Shown here: positions 1 through 8,475 of the stretch, piece by piece
Position numbering within the stretch: the stretch's first letter is position 1
How the letters are laid out: each line of letters begins with the position of its first letter
NCBI RefSeq assembly: GCF_900105215.1
Contig: NZ_FOIP01000001.1
Coordinates: 3,412,501-3,476,500 of the forward strand
Origin: Lacrimispora sphenoides
GTDB taxonomy: Bacteria; Bacillota; Clostridia; Lachnospirales; Lachnospiraceae
Direction of reading: 5' to 3'
DNA length: 64,000 bases
Position numbers and translations under genes: made by a program
Notes under the pieces: model-generated
What the model was told of the DNA's origin: nothing
The model's input: the letters and a program-made list of their open reading frames with translations, nothing else
Databases searched by the model: none

Positions 1-134
1 AAATGATAATAAAAGGTCATTCGATTGATTCCGCAATCATTTGCAATGTCTGAAATGGTGATTTTATTAAGTGGTTTCTGTAATAAAAGATTTTTGAGCG
101 AGGTTTCTAGAGCCCGCTTTGTTATCTGCGACAT
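1..134 (-). CDS. TetR-family regulator, DhaS-like, N-terminal part
   Basis: Only the first 44 codons are in the window; the gene runs off the left edge. The start ATG (complement of 132-134) opens a short helix, then a helix-turn-helix with ITISDIANDCGINRMTFYYH. That is the DNA-binding signature of TetR regulators, and the wording is close to the DhaS-type branch (dihydroxyacetone kinase activators and relatives). It is divergent from the ABC-F gene. The ligand-binding part is not visible, so the regulated process cannot be told from here. Confidence 0.7.
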   Translation of the reverse strand, partial: MSQITKRALETSLKNLLLQKPLNKITISDIANDCGINRMTFYYH

Positions 135-315
135 TCAAAAGGCCTCCTTAGCGTGATTTGGCTTTCATAAGATCTGTATAAGTGAAGTGAAAATACGAGT
201 AGGTTTGGTATGCTGCTATTCTGATTTTTAGGCTTAATTATATCATATATTCCAAGAACGTGAAAGTTATGAAAAATACAGATTATTGATTAGAAAATAA
301 TACGGTTATTTAAAC

Positions 316-351
316 GACGCCCACACGTTTGATATAAAAAGTGCGGGCGTC
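316..351. other. Imperfect inverted repeat in divergent spacer
   Basis: GACGCCCACAC (316-326) can pair with GTGCGGGCGTC (341-351) with one mismatch and a 14-base loop. It lies in the 518-base spacer between the TetR start and the ABC-F gene, upstream of the ABC-F promoter. No T run follows on the plus strand. It could be an old terminator or an operator. Nothing else is recognisable between 135 and 464. Confidence 0.35.
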
Positions 352-464
352 TAATGTTGATATAAAAATTTTATTGCGGTAAAGCAGAGTTTACAAAAGA
401 GAACAGTCATGAGATTACCAGCTATAACTTTGCGATGCCTGAATAGTGGTTATTTCAGCATATC

Positions 465-493
465 TTGACGTTACACCAAAACGCCGATATAAT
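465..493 (+). promoter_or_regulatory. Sigma-A promoter of ABC-F gene
   Basis: TTGACG (465-470), 17 bases, then TATAAT (488-493). Transcription would start near base 500, leaving a leader of about 150 bases before the ABC-F start codon. Confidence 0.7.
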
Positions 494-652
494 AAAGTGA
501 TAAAAATGACAATGCAACAACTTAATAATCTTGTTTAATTAATAGTAGGCGGGGTAAAGTGGGATTTTGACACGAAGTATAAAAGAACGGTTGCATCACA
601 TTGTGAAGTTTGTGTCAAACTATATCGGAAATAAATACCATAGGAGGTAATC
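494..652 (+). promoter_or_regulatory. Long leader of ABC-F gene with mini-ORF and hairpins
   Basis: The leader holds a ten-codon ORF (506-538, reading MTMQQLNNLV then stop) close to the predicted transcription start. It also holds a long-range repeat TTTGACAC (566-573) with GTGTCAAA (612-619), which encloses TCACA-tt-GTGA around 596-606. ABC-F resistance genes are often controlled by leader-peptide attenuation, so this is a candidate attenuator. No clear U-run terminator is present, and the mini-ORF has only a weak ribosome binding site. Confidence 0.4.
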
Positions 653-2407
653 ATGATTAAGGTTCAAAACTTGTCCTACTCATATCCACAAAAGGATTTA
701 TATAAAAAAGTTTCATTTACAATAGAAGATAATGTACATTGCGCATTGATTGGTACCAATGGTACAGGAAAAAGTACGTTACTCGATTTAATAATGCACT
801 CCGAAGAGTATCTGTACGATGGGAAAATAGAAATTGACAATACAGGCAGAATCGGATATGTCAGTCAATTTTCGCAATTAGATCCAAAAGAAGATATGAC
901 CGTGTTTCAGTATATCAGCGATGAATTTGTAAAGCATGAGCAGAAAATATTTGACCTTTGTAAGGAAATGGAGACTGCTGTAGACCTGGAAGGTATATTC
1001 GAGGAATATCAAAAAGAGTTAGATGAATGGAATGCGATTGATGGAGAGTCTCACGAAATCAATATAAAGAAACAATTAAAACTAGCTAATCTGCAAAAGT
1101 TAGAAGAACAGAAAATCAGTAGTCTGAGTGGCGGAGAATTTAAGCTGGTCCAGGTAATCAGAGAGATGATGCTGAGTCCAAGATTTCTTATTATGGATGA
1201 ACCGGATGTGTTTTTGGATTTTAATCATCTGAATGCTTTAAGAAATCTGATCAATGCCCACAAAGGAACGCTTCTTATTATCACACATAACCGGTACTTA
1301 TTAAACCATTGCTTTAACAAGATACTTCACATGGAAAATATGGATGTTCAGGAATTTGATGGAACTTATACAGAATATAATTATGAACTTCTCGCTACGA
1401 AGATTGATTTAGAAGAAGCAGCAGCTGCAGACCAAGCAGAGATAGACCGTCAAAGTAGAATCTTACAAAAATCCAGAGCGAGAGCGTCGGAAATGGACAA
1501 CCCATCCCTTGGGAGGGCCGTACATGCAAGACAGACCTTGGTGGACCGGCTGAAAGCTAGAAAAACAAAGGCTCCTTTCGTGGATATCAAACAGCCGGAA
1601 ATATATTTTGATCTGGAAAACGAAGTGGCAGATGAAAATATTCTGGAATTGACGGATTATAGCGTTGCGTTTGATGAGCAGCTTTTAGAGCATGTGAATT
1701 TTGAAATGAAGCCTGGAGAGCATGTGGCAATTGTGGGGAGTAATGGAACAGGAAAAACAACAATGCTATGTGAAGTCTTTGAAAATAAGAAAGACACGAT
1801 CAGGATTAGTGAAGGTGCAAAGGTTAGCATGTTTTCCCAGATTACTGGCTCATTATATGATGATACGAAAACGCTGCTTGAAATCTTCGAAGAAAAAGGC
1901 TTTGATAGAAAAAATGATATAGAGAACTATTTAAAAAAATATGGTTTTGAAGGAGAGACGCTTGGTCAGAAAGTGAGTGAATTATCTGGTGGAGAAAAGG
2001 ATTTGTTTCAATTGGCGATGCTCTCATTAGAAAAAGCCAACTTCCTGCTGCTGGATGAACCGACGGGGCATTTGGATGTTTATGCGCAGATTGCATTAGA
2101 ACAGGCGATTTCTGGGTACAAAGGTGCAATTCTTATGGTATCCCATGATTATTATACGGTGGCCAATTGTATGGACTATGTACTTTTGGTAGAAAACAAC
2201 ACGGTGCGCAGAATGAGCATCCGCAAATTCCGTCAGATGATTTATGCCAATCATTTTGACAAAGACTATCTGTTGCTGGAGCAAAAGAAAAAAGAGACAG
2301 AAACCAGAATACAACAACTGCTTCGGACGAACGAATTTGAAATGGCAAAGGTTCTTATGGAGTCATTAGAAGAGATTATTAAAAAAATGAAAATGTCAAT
2401 GACATAA
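653..2407 (+). CDS. ABC-F family ATPase, putative ribosome-acting
   Basis: Soluble protein of 584 residues with two ABC domains and no membrane segment, the ABC-F layout. Domain 1 has Walker A GTNGTGKST at 34-42, LSGGE at 158-162 and a Walker B whose glutamate is residue 183. Domain 2 has Walker A at 362-370, LSGGE at 444-448 and Walker B glutamate 469 followed by the usual PTGHLD. Domain 1 reads DEPDVFLDF instead of DEPTNHLD, an odd D-loop region. The domains are joined by a charged linker, and a coiled tail follows. ABC-F proteins bind the ribosomal E site and either protect from antibiotics or tune translation; which applies is not clear. GGAGG at 643-647 sets the ATG at 653. Confidence 0.85.
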   Translation: MIKVQNLSYSYPQKDLYKKVSFTIEDNVHCALIGTNGTGKSTLLDLIMHSEEYLYDGKIEIDNTGRIGYVSQFSQLDPKEDMTVFQYISDEFVKHEQKIFDLCKEMETAVDLEGIFEEYQKELDEWNAIDGESHEINIKKQLKLANLQKLEEQKISSLSGGEFKLVQVIREMMLSPRFLIMDEPDVFLDFNHLNALRNLINAHKGTLLIITHNRYLLNHCFNKILHMENMDVQEFDGTYTEYNYELLATKIDLEEAAAADQAEIDRQSRILQKSRARASEMDNPSLGRAVHARQTLVDRLKARKTKAPFVDIKQPEIYFDLENEVADENILELTDYSVAFDEQLLEHVNFEMKPGEHVAIVGSNGTGKTTMLCEVFENKKDTIRISEGAKVSMFSQITGSLYDDTKTLLEIFEEKGFDRKNDIENYLKKYGFEGETLGQKVSELSGGEKDLFQLAMLSLEKANFLLLDEPTGHLDVYAQIALEQAISGYKGAILMVSHDYYTVANCMDYVLLVENNTVRRMSIRKFRQMIYANHFDKDYLLLEQKKKETETRIQQLLRTNEFEMAKVLMESLEEIIKKMKMSMT

Positions 2408-2515
2408 TTTCAATAAGTTTCATTATGCAGTATAGAACTGGTTTCCCAGCATATATGGAGATGGTTGTACTTCTTTCCCATAAATAACAATTCTTTATTT
2501 GGAGGTATTCACGCT

Positions 2516-2941
2516 ATGGATAATGAACTGAAAATCAAAATGTACTCATTTACGGTGGATTGCAAAGACCCTTATGAATTAGCAAAGTTTTATGCGGTGC
2601 TGCTTAAGTGGGAAATACCATTTTATAATGAAGATTGGGCATGTGTAGGTGCTCCGGGAACGGAGCAGGGGATGTATCCTGGAATAACCTTTCAACGGAA
2701 TCCTGAGTATAAACCGCCTGTTTGGCCGGATAAGCCTGAAGCGCAACAGCAAATGGCGCATTTAGACTTCGCTGTTAACGATTTGGAAAAGGCAGTTGAA
2801 TATGCAATTCATTGTGGAGCGACAATCGCAGATGAGCAATTTTCCGATGATTGGAGAGTCATGCTTGACCCTGCAGGACACCCTTTTTGCTTATGTCAGA
2901 TGAAATCAGTTATAGAAAGTCCCCATTTTGCATTGTTATAA
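2516..2941 (+). CDS. VOC (glyoxalase-fold) family protein
   Basis: Protein of 141 residues with the VOC beta-alpha-beta-beta-beta repeats: MYSFTVDCKDPYELAKFY at the start of one module, and AHLDFAVNDLEKAVEYA opening the second with a metal-type His. The end, VMLDPAGHPFCLCQ, is typical of the small uncharacterised VOC group near glyoxalase and bleomycin-resistance proteins. The reading frame is open further upstream, but GGAGGT at 2501-2506 places the start at the ATG of 2516. Substrate unknown. It follows the ABC-F gene by about 110 bases and could share its transcript. Confidence 0.8.
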   Translation: MDNELKIKMYSFTVDCKDPYELAKFYAVLLKWEIPFYNEDWACVGAPGTEQGMYPGITFQRNPEYKPPVWPDKPEAQQQMAHLDFAVNDLEKAVEYAIHCGATIADEQFSDDWRVMLDPAGHPFCLCQMKSVIESPHFALL

Positions 2942-3000
2942 AAATCATAACTCAATAAAAACACCTGCGCCCTATTGGTTTAAGGCGAAGGGAGCAGAAG

Positions 3001-3056
3001 TGGAGGGAGTGTCAAGGATAATACGAGCGGCTACGCCGTCCTTGACACTCCCTCCA
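3001..3056. repeat. Perfect 18-bp inverted repeat with inner hairpin
   Basis: TGGAGGGAGTGTCAAGGA (3001-3018) is the exact reverse complement of 3039-3056. The 20-base centre contains CGGC-tac-GCCG (3028-3038), so the element can fold as a long stem with a second hairpin on top. There is no T run, so it is unlikely to be only a terminator. It resembles a small repeated palindromic element or a mobile-element end. Copy number in the genome is unknown. Confidence 0.6.
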
Positions 3057-3073
3057 TTGGATTCCTACACAAC

Positions 3074-3118
3074 AAAACAGCGGTATGCACTTTATCAGGT
3101 GCATACCGCCTTTTGCTG
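3074..3118 (+). terminator. Intrinsic terminator
   Basis: GCGGTATGCAC (3080-3090) pairs perfectly with GTGCATACCGC (3099-3109). An A-rich stretch precedes it and CTTTTG follows. It probably ends the ABC-F/VOC transcript. Confidence 0.7.
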
Positions 3119-3392
3119 TCATCAGCCCGTTTAACGTTATGCGTGCAGTTCCTTGCAAACTAGCCTAAAAACAGTATAAAAAACAAAAATTTGGGAATTT
3201 GAACAATATGAATATGAAAATATATTCCGAAATATGGACAAGATAGTTATAAAGGACAAAATGCTATTATGTTCGAAGAATTATTTACAAAAATGCTTCG
3301 GAAATATACTTGAAGTATATCGGTATCATATGAATCCCGCAGGTAGGATTTTATATTACCATACCTGTTGGTCTCCTTTTGGGGATGAAAAT

Positions 3393-3457
3393 TTTACACA
3401 AATTTTACCTATAATTAACATAGATAATGCTTTAATTATCATTAATTATTGTATAAT
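3393..3457 (+). promoter_or_regulatory. Pho-box array and promoter of pst operon
   Basis: Three direct repeats TTTACA (3393), TTTACC (3404) and TTAACA (3415) are spaced exactly 11 bases apart, the arrangement bound by PhoP/PhoB-type response regulators. TATAAT sits at 3452-3457 and its -35 position has no consensus hexamer, as expected for an activated promoter. The rest of 3119-3558 is AT-rich with no convincing gene. Confidence 0.7.
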
Positions 3458-3558
3458 TAATATTTGTTGTGAAGAGAAAGATAGAAGTTTAAAATATTAT
3501 AAAGGATAAGCGCTTCTTATTAAAGTTTTAATAAGGAGTCGATTAGCGAGGGTGACGA

Positions 3559-4356
3559 ATGGATGATCAAATGTTAAAATCTGGGCAAAAAGCCAAGATA
3601 AAAACAGATGCGGTAAACCTATTTTATGGCAACTTCCAAGCGCTGAGAAATGTTACAATGGATATTACAGAATGTGCTATAACAGCCATAATTGGGCCGT
3701 CGGGATGCGGTAAATCTTCTCTTCTGCGTCTTTTTAATCGTATGAATGACCCGATACCAGGAGTTAGGGTAGAGGGAAAAATTTTGCTTGATGGTGTTTC
3801 TATCTATGATAAAAGTATGGATGTTGTTGCACTGAAAAAAAGAGTTGGTATGGTTTTTCAAAAACCTAATCCCTTTCCTATGTCTGTGTATGATAATATG
3901 GCTTTTGGTCCAAGGCATCATGGAATAAAACAAAGAGCCCGTCTTGATGAGATTGTGGAAAGGAACTTGAACCAGGTAGCTTTATGGGACGAAGTTAAGG
4001 ACAAACTGAAAGAATCCGCTTTTGATCTTTCTCCGGGACAGCAGCAGCGTCTGTGTATAGCCCGTGCATTGGCTGTGGAGCCTGACGTTTTATTAATGGA
4101 TGAATCATGCAGTGCTCTTGATCCGGAATCTACAATGCAAGTTGAGGGGTTAATGGAGGAACTGGCGCAAAAATATACGATCATTATTGTAACTCATAGT
4201 ATGGAACAAGCAGCAAGGGTGTCTCATATGACTGCTTTTATGATGATGGATCATGATAGAGCGGGGACATTGGTCGAATATGCTCCAACAGCAGAAATTT
4301 TTGCTAATCCAAAGGATAAACGCACCGAGGACTATATTACAGGTCGGTTCGGATAA
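3559..4356 (+). CDS. pstB: Phosphate ABC transporter ATPase, catalytic half (PstB1)
   Basis: PstB-type ATPase of 265 residues that energises phosphate import through PstC/PstA. It has an intact Walker [10 protein letters not shown] at 46-54 (K52), Q-loop Q101, Walker B VLLMDES with catalytic E182, and H-loop H213. The signature motif is LSPGQ at 157-161 instead of LSGGQ, so the damaged element here is the one that reaches across to the partner's ATP site. The operon also carries pstB2, whose defects are the mirror image. GAGGGTGA at 3549-3556 supports the ATG at 3559. Being first in the operon, before pstS, is unusual: pstB normally follows pstA. Confidence 0.93.
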   Translation: MDDQMLKSGQKAKIKTDAVNLFYGNFQALRNVTMDITECAITAIIGPSGCGKSSLLRLFNRMNDPIPGVRVEGKILLDGVSIYDKSMDVVALKKRVGMVFQKPNPFPMSVYDNMAFGPRHHGIKQRARLDEIVERNLNQVALWDEVKDKLKESAFDLSPGQQQRLCIARALAVEPDVLLMDESCSALDPESTMQVEGLMEELAQKYTIIIVTHSMEQAARVSHMTAFMMMDHDRAGTLVEYAPTAEIFANPKDKRTEDYITGRFG

Positions 4357-4470
4357 AAATTTTTAAAATGTGAACTTGCAGTTCTTTAATATATTCTGAG
4401 AAATGGAGGAAATCAAGCATTGGAGTTTTATCATAGTTGATGATTTTGATGTTTGATTTTTGTGAGAGAC

Positions 4471-5319
4471 ATGAGGAAAAAGATTGTAACGTGCAAATTA
4501 TTAAGACGAATAAAAGGTACTGTCAGCGTAGTGATATTAACCCTTACTATGGGTATGCTGACTGCATGCAGCCAGGCACCTGGCTCAGCCACAATTGTTG
4601 CAGGCTCAACTTCCGTACAACCCTATGCTGAGATTCTGGCAGAAGAGTACATGGCTTTAAATCCAGACGCTGTGATTGATATCCAGGGTGGTGGATCTTC
4701 AGCCGGCATTACGGCAACCAAGACACACAGTGCCGATATTGGAATGTCCTCCCGTGCATTGAACGATGAGGAGAAAAATCTGTGGAATGTAGAAATTGCC
4801 AAGGATGGATTGGTATTAATAGTAAACCCCAGGAATCCGATACAAGACCTTACTTCAGATCAGATTCGCGATATTTACGCTGCTACAATTACCGACTGGA
4901 GCCAATTGGGAGGCACAAAGTCAAAGATCAATATCATAGCGCGTGAAGAAGGTTCAGGTACAAGAAGTGCCTTTGCGGAGCTGTTGATGGGTGAAGAAGA
5001 GATAACCCCGAAAGCTATCGTCCAGGACTCCAATGGGGCGGTACGGCAATTGGTTGCGGATGACCCCAATGCGATAGGATTTATCTCTTTGGGTTTGGTT
5101 ACGGATGAAGTGAAAGCTTTACATTTAGATGGCATCGAAGCGACACGAGAAAATATAATGAATGGCAGCTACAAACTGTCCAGGCAGTTTTTATTTATCA
5201 CTGACGGGGAACCGACCGGATTAAATAGGGAATTCATAGATTTTACCCTTTCTTCAGAAGGGCAAAAATTACTGAGCAATGAGGGACTTATTCCATCAGA
5301 AGAGGGGGCAGGAAAATGA
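4471..5319 (+). CDS. pstS: Phosphate-binding lipoprotein PstS
   Basis: Extracellular phosphate receptor that delivers phosphate to PstCA. A basic N-terminus, a hydrophobic stretch and lipobox LTAC (lipidated Cys33 counting from 4471) mark it as a lipoprotein. Phosphate-binding loops are visible: GSTSVQPYAE just after the signal, GGGSSAGITA, the SSR in MSSRALNDEE, and EEGSGTRSAF. I chose the ATG at 4471; a TTG at 4453 in the same frame is possible, and neither has a strong ribosome binding site. A GGAGGA at 4406-4411 lies too far upstream for either. The stop overlaps the pstC start (ATGA). Confidence 0.92.
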   Translation: MRKKIVTCKLLRRIKGTVSVVILTLTMGMLTACSQAPGSATIVAGSTSVQPYAEILAEEYMALNPDAVIDIQGGGSSAGITATKTHSADIGMSSRALNDEEKNLWNVEIAKDGLVLIVNPRNPIQDLTSDQIRDIYAATITDWSQLGGTKSKINIIAREEGSGTRSAFAELLMGEEEITPKAIVQDSNGAVRQLVADDPNAIGFISLGLVTDEVKALHLDGIEATRENIMNGSYKLSRQFLFITDGEPTGLNREFIDFTLSSEGQKLLSNEGLIPSEEGAGK

Positions 5320-6161
5320 AGAATTTTAAAGAAAAATTATCTGAGCGTGTGTTTCTTCTAATTGCTCTTTCGACTTTATCGGTGCTTGCGTTAATCACTG
5401 TGTTTATATTTATAAAAGGTATCCCTATTATTGCCAAGGTTGGTATAATAAACTTTGTCTTTGGGATGAAATGGGCTCCAAGCCAAGGTTACTATGGCAT
5501 TTTCCCGATGATAGTGGGATCTGTATCGGTCACTTTAGGAGCAGCAATCCTGGGAGTTCCCATCGCCATTTGCTGCAGCATTTTTCTGGCTGAGTTTGCT
5601 CCTGCAAAACTTAGAAACATATTCAGACCCGCCATCCAGTTGCTGGCTGCCATACCTTCCGTGGTATATGGGTTCTGGGGAGTATTGTTCGTTGTACCAA
5701 TGATACGTAACTACCTGGGAGGTCCGGGTTTAAGCATATTGGCCGGTTCCATCATTTTGGGTATTATGATCCTGCCAACGATCATCAGCATCACCGAAGT
5801 ATCTCTCCTTGCGCTGCCGCGCCATTATAAGGATGGAGCGCTTGCATTAGGATTGACACAATGGCAAACGATACGTTCCTTGCTGTTACCTGCGGCCAAA
5901 TCGGGTATCGTTGCCGCCGTAATTTTAGGTTTAGGCAGGGCAATTGGTGAGACTATGGCGGTGATTATGGTTCTGGGTAATGCTGTCGCACTTCCTGAAT
6001 CAGTTCTTGACCCTGTCAGGACACTGACCACGAATATCGGTATTGAGATGGGATATGCATCAGGCGAACACCAGCAGGCGCTTTTCGCCACAGGTATTGT
6101 ATTGTTTGTCATTATCATGATTTTAAATGCTTCTGCCCAATACATCACACGAAAGAGGTGA
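5316..6161 (+). CDS. pstC: Phosphate ABC transporter permease PstC
   Basis: Membrane permease of 281 residues with about six hydrophobic helices. It pairs with PstA to form the phosphate channel. The binding-protein-dependent transport motif that docks the ATPase is visible as the GALALGLTQWQTIRSLLLPA region, followed by GLGRAIGETMAV, a PstC hallmark. Its ATG overlaps the pstS stop, so the two are translationally coupled. With two different PstB proteins in the operon, PstC and PstA may each contact a dedicated ATPase. Confidence 0.93.
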   Translation: MKNFKEKLSERVFLLIALSTLSVLALITVFIFIKGIPIIAKVGIINFVFGMKWAPSQGYYGIFPMIVGSVSVTLGAAILGVPIAICCSIFLAEFAPAKLRNIFRPAIQLLAAIPSVVYGFWGVLFVVPMIRNYLGGPGLSILAGSIILGIMILPTIISITEVSLLALPRHYKDGALALGLTQWQTIRSLLLPAAKSGIVAAVILGLGRAIGETMAVIMVLGNAVALPESVLDPVRTLTTNIGIEMGYASGEHQQALFATGIVLFVIIMILNASAQYITRKR

Positions 6162-6168
6162 GGTCACT

Positions 6169-7005
6169 ATGAGAATTAACGCGAAAGCTTCCGAAAAGAT
6201 AGCAAAATTTTTGATTTGGACAGCTGCTCTTCTTGTTATTGCAATTCTTTTTTCTATTATTATCCATATACTAATCAAGGGCATACCTATGCTCAGTTGG
6301 CAGTTTTTAACAGATATTCCGCGGGATATGGGCCGTTCAGGGGGTATTTCTTCTTCCATTGTCGGTACTCTGATTGTGACGGCAGTAGCCGTAATTGTCG
6401 CAACACCATTCGGTATTGGAACAGCTATCTACCTTACGGAGTACACACGTGAGAGCAGAGTCACCCGCATTATCCGCTTCAGTGCCGAGTCTCTGGCAGG
6501 GATACCATCCATTGTTTATGGACTTTTTGGTTTTATCTTCTTTGTTATATACTTAAAAATTGGATGGTCAATTTTGTCCGGCGGATTAACCATGGCTATC
6601 ATGATTCTGCCTACTATTATACGTACATCAGAAGAGGCGATTCGTACTGTGCCACAGCTATACCGGGAGGTAGGCTTCTCTTTGGGACTCACAAAGTGGC
6701 AGGCAATAACCAGGACGGTACTCCCATCAGCACTCCCCGGAATAGTAAATGGAGTAATTTTGAGCATAGGGAGATGTGTAGCTGAGACAGCTGCTGTTAT
6801 TTTAACAGCCGGCTCTGCATTGCGCATGCCTACATCAATCTTCTCCCCAACTCGAACGATGGCAGTACATTTTTATATACTGGCGAGGGAGGGAATATCC
6901 ATGGATAACGCTTATGGAACAGCAGCGCTCTTGATTATTCTTATTCTTCTGCTTAATGTTGGTTTCAATATGCTGGTCAATAGATTCATAGCTAAAGGCC
7001 GTTAA
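6169..7005 (+). CDS. pstA: Phosphate ABC transporter permease PstA
   Basis: Second channel subunit, 278 residues and about six membrane helices. The docking loop reads GFSLGLTKWQAITRTVLPSA, followed by SIGRCVAETAAV where many PstA proteins have GxxRAxGETAPL; the PstA-type end is clear. The frame is open upstream into pstC, but GAGGTGAGG at 6155-6163 sets the ATG at 6169, seven bases after the pstC stop. It continues into pstB2 after ten bases. Confidence 0.92.
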   Translation: MRINAKASEKIAKFLIWTAALLVIAILFSIIIHILIKGIPMLSWQFLTDIPRDMGRSGGISSSIVGTLIVTAVAVIVATPFGIGTAIYLTEYTRESRVTRIIRFSAESLAGIPSIVYGLFGFIFFVIYLKIGWSILSGGLTMAIMILPTIIRTSEEAIRTVPQLYREVGFSLGLTKWQAITRTVLPSALPGIVNGVILSIGRCVAETAAVILTAGSALRMPTSIFSPTRTMAVHFYILAREGISMDNAYGTAALLIILILLLNVGFNMLVNRFIAKGR

Positions 7006-7015
7006 GAGGTGAAAA

Positions 7016-7777
7016 ATGACACAGAAATCAAAAATAGAAATAAAAGGATTAAACTTCTATTATCAACAAAAGCAGGTTATTAAAGAACTTAACCTGGAGA
7101 TACCTAAAAATCGGATTATGGCTGTTTTTGGTCCAGCCAATAGTGGTATAACAACACTGCTTCGCACATTGAACCGTCTGAGTGATTTGACTGTGGGAGC
7201 ACGTCAGGAGGGTGAGATACTTTTAGATGGGAAAAACATCTTTGACCCGGACGTTAATGTGACAGAACTGCGCCGCAGGGTAGGGATGGTCTTTGATGTA
7301 CCAACACCTCTGCCTATGTCCATCTTTGACAATGTCGCATTGGGCCCCCGTATGGGTGGAATGAAAACCAAGGCGGATGTGGCAGAGGAAGTGGAAAAAG
7401 CTCTGCGTATGTCTGCCCTGTGGGATGATGTCAAAGATAGGCTGGATACTCCTGCAGCCAGGTTATCCGGTGGTCAGCAGCAGCGCTTGTGTATTGCCAG
7501 GGTTTTGGCCCTTGAGCCGGAAGTTATTTTGCTGGACAGACCATGTTCAGCACTTGACCCAATATCAACGGCCAAAATTGAGGAATCCTTAATACAGCTT
7601 AAAGAGCAATACACCATTATCATTGCACCACATACCGTTCAGCAGGCTGGGCGTATCGCTGACCGGGTTGCATTCATGTTAATGGGAGATTTAATAGAAC
7701 AAGGTTATACCCAAGAGGTCTTTTCATTCCCCAAGGATAATCGAACGAACGATTACCTTACCGGTAGATTTGGTTAA
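7016..7777 (+). CDS. Degenerate phosphate transporter ATPase (PstB2)
   Basis: PstB homologue of 253 residues, full length and collinear with PstB1, but without ATPase-critical residues. Walker A is GPANSGITT at 39-47 with Ile45 where Lys is needed, the Q-loop Gln is Asp94, and Walker B is VILLDRP with Arg175 instead of the catalytic Glu. In contrast, the signature LSGGQ (150-154), the D-loop SALDP and H-loop His206 are intact. So it should supply a good signature to the PstB1 site while its own site is dead. The open frame, operon position and conserved remaining motifs argue against a pseudogene. AAGAGGTGA just upstream is its ribosome binding site. Confidence 0.9.
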   Translation: MTQKSKIEIKGLNFYYQQKQVIKELNLEIPKNRIMAVFGPANSGITTLLRTLNRLSDLTVGARQEGEILLDGKNIFDPDVNVTELRRRVGMVFDVPTPLPMSIFDNVALGPRMGGMKTKADVAEEVEKALRMSALWDDVKDRLDTPAARLSGGQQQRLCIARVLALEPEVILLDRPCSALDPISTAKIEESLIQLKEQYTIIIAPHTVQQAGRIADRVAFMLMGDLIEQGYTQEVFSFPKDNRTNDYLTGRFG

Positions 7778-7821
7778 GATTCCGTATATTTTATAATTTT
7801 TAGTTAAAGGAGATGAGCATA

Positions 7822-8475
7822 TTGGTTAGAGAACGTTTTACACAGAAGATACTTGAAGTTAAACAAAAGGTATTAAAAATGGGAGCTCTGGTTGAGAATA
7901 TTATTGACACGTCAGTGACTGCTATGAAGACACAAGATCTTGATCTTGCAAGGAATGTTTTGAAGAAAGATGACGAAATAGATCAGTTAGAACTTGAAAT
8001 TGAAAAGGATTGTATGATGCTTCTTGCCCTTCAGCAGCCTCTCGCCAAGGATTTAAGGACAATTGCATCGGTACTGAAAATCATAACAGATCTTGAGAGA
8101 ATGGGAGATAATGCAGTAAACATTGCAGAGGTAATACTTGAGATCGGCGAAGAACCCATTTTGAATTCCCTAAAAGATATTCCAAGGATGGCAGATATTG
8201 CTCAGAAAATGTTAAAGATGAGCCTTGATGCCTTTGTAAATGAGGATATTGCCCTTGCACAAAAGGCAGCTGAGAGGGACGAAGATGTTGACAGGCTCTA
8301 TGAAACCGTTATAAATGATTTCCTTAACATCATCGCAGAAAAAAGAGAACTTACAAAACAAGGTACTAAACTTTTATTTTTAGGAAGGTATCTTGAGAGA
8401 ATCGCCGACCATTCTACTAATATTTGTGAAAGAACGATATACATGATTACAGGTGAGTTAAAGGAGATAAATTAG
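7822..8475 (+). CDS. phoU: Phosphate signalling protein PhoU
   Basis: Helical regulator of 217 residues with two PhoU repeats; acidic metal-binding motifs of the E/DxxxD type are visible around DDEIDQLELEIEKD and ERDEDVDRLYETV. PhoU links Pst transport to the Pho two-component system and damps phosphate uptake. An ATG exists at 7813, but AAAGGAG (7806-7812) touches it directly. The TTG at 7822 has nine-base spacing and gives VRERFTQK, matching how PhoU proteins usually begin, so TTG is preferred. It ends the pst operon; the stop codon lies inside a 42-bp palindrome. Confidence 0.92.
   Translation: MVRERFTQKILEVKQKVLKMGALVENIIDTSVTAMKTQDLDLARNVLKKDDEIDQLELEIEKDCMMLLALQQPLAKDLRTIASVLKIITDLERMGDNAVNIAEVILEIGEEPILNSLKDIPRMADIAQKMLKMSLDAFVNEDIALAQKAAERDEDVDRLYETVINDFLNIIAEKRELTKQGTKLLFLGRYLERIADHSTNICERTIYMITGELKEIN

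Noticed and set aside
2928..3134. Open frame of 68 codons across the inverted repeat.
   Set aside because: No ribosome binding site; it overlaps the VOC end, the palindrome and the terminator.
3234..3509. 91-codon frame upstream of pstB1.
   Set aside because: It runs through the Pho boxes and the -10 and resembles no family; AT-rich chance frame.
7016..7777. PstB2 as a pseudogene because of the lost catalytic residues.
   Set aside because: Frame, length, ribosome binding site and all non-Walker motifs are intact, and PstB1 shows the matching signature change.
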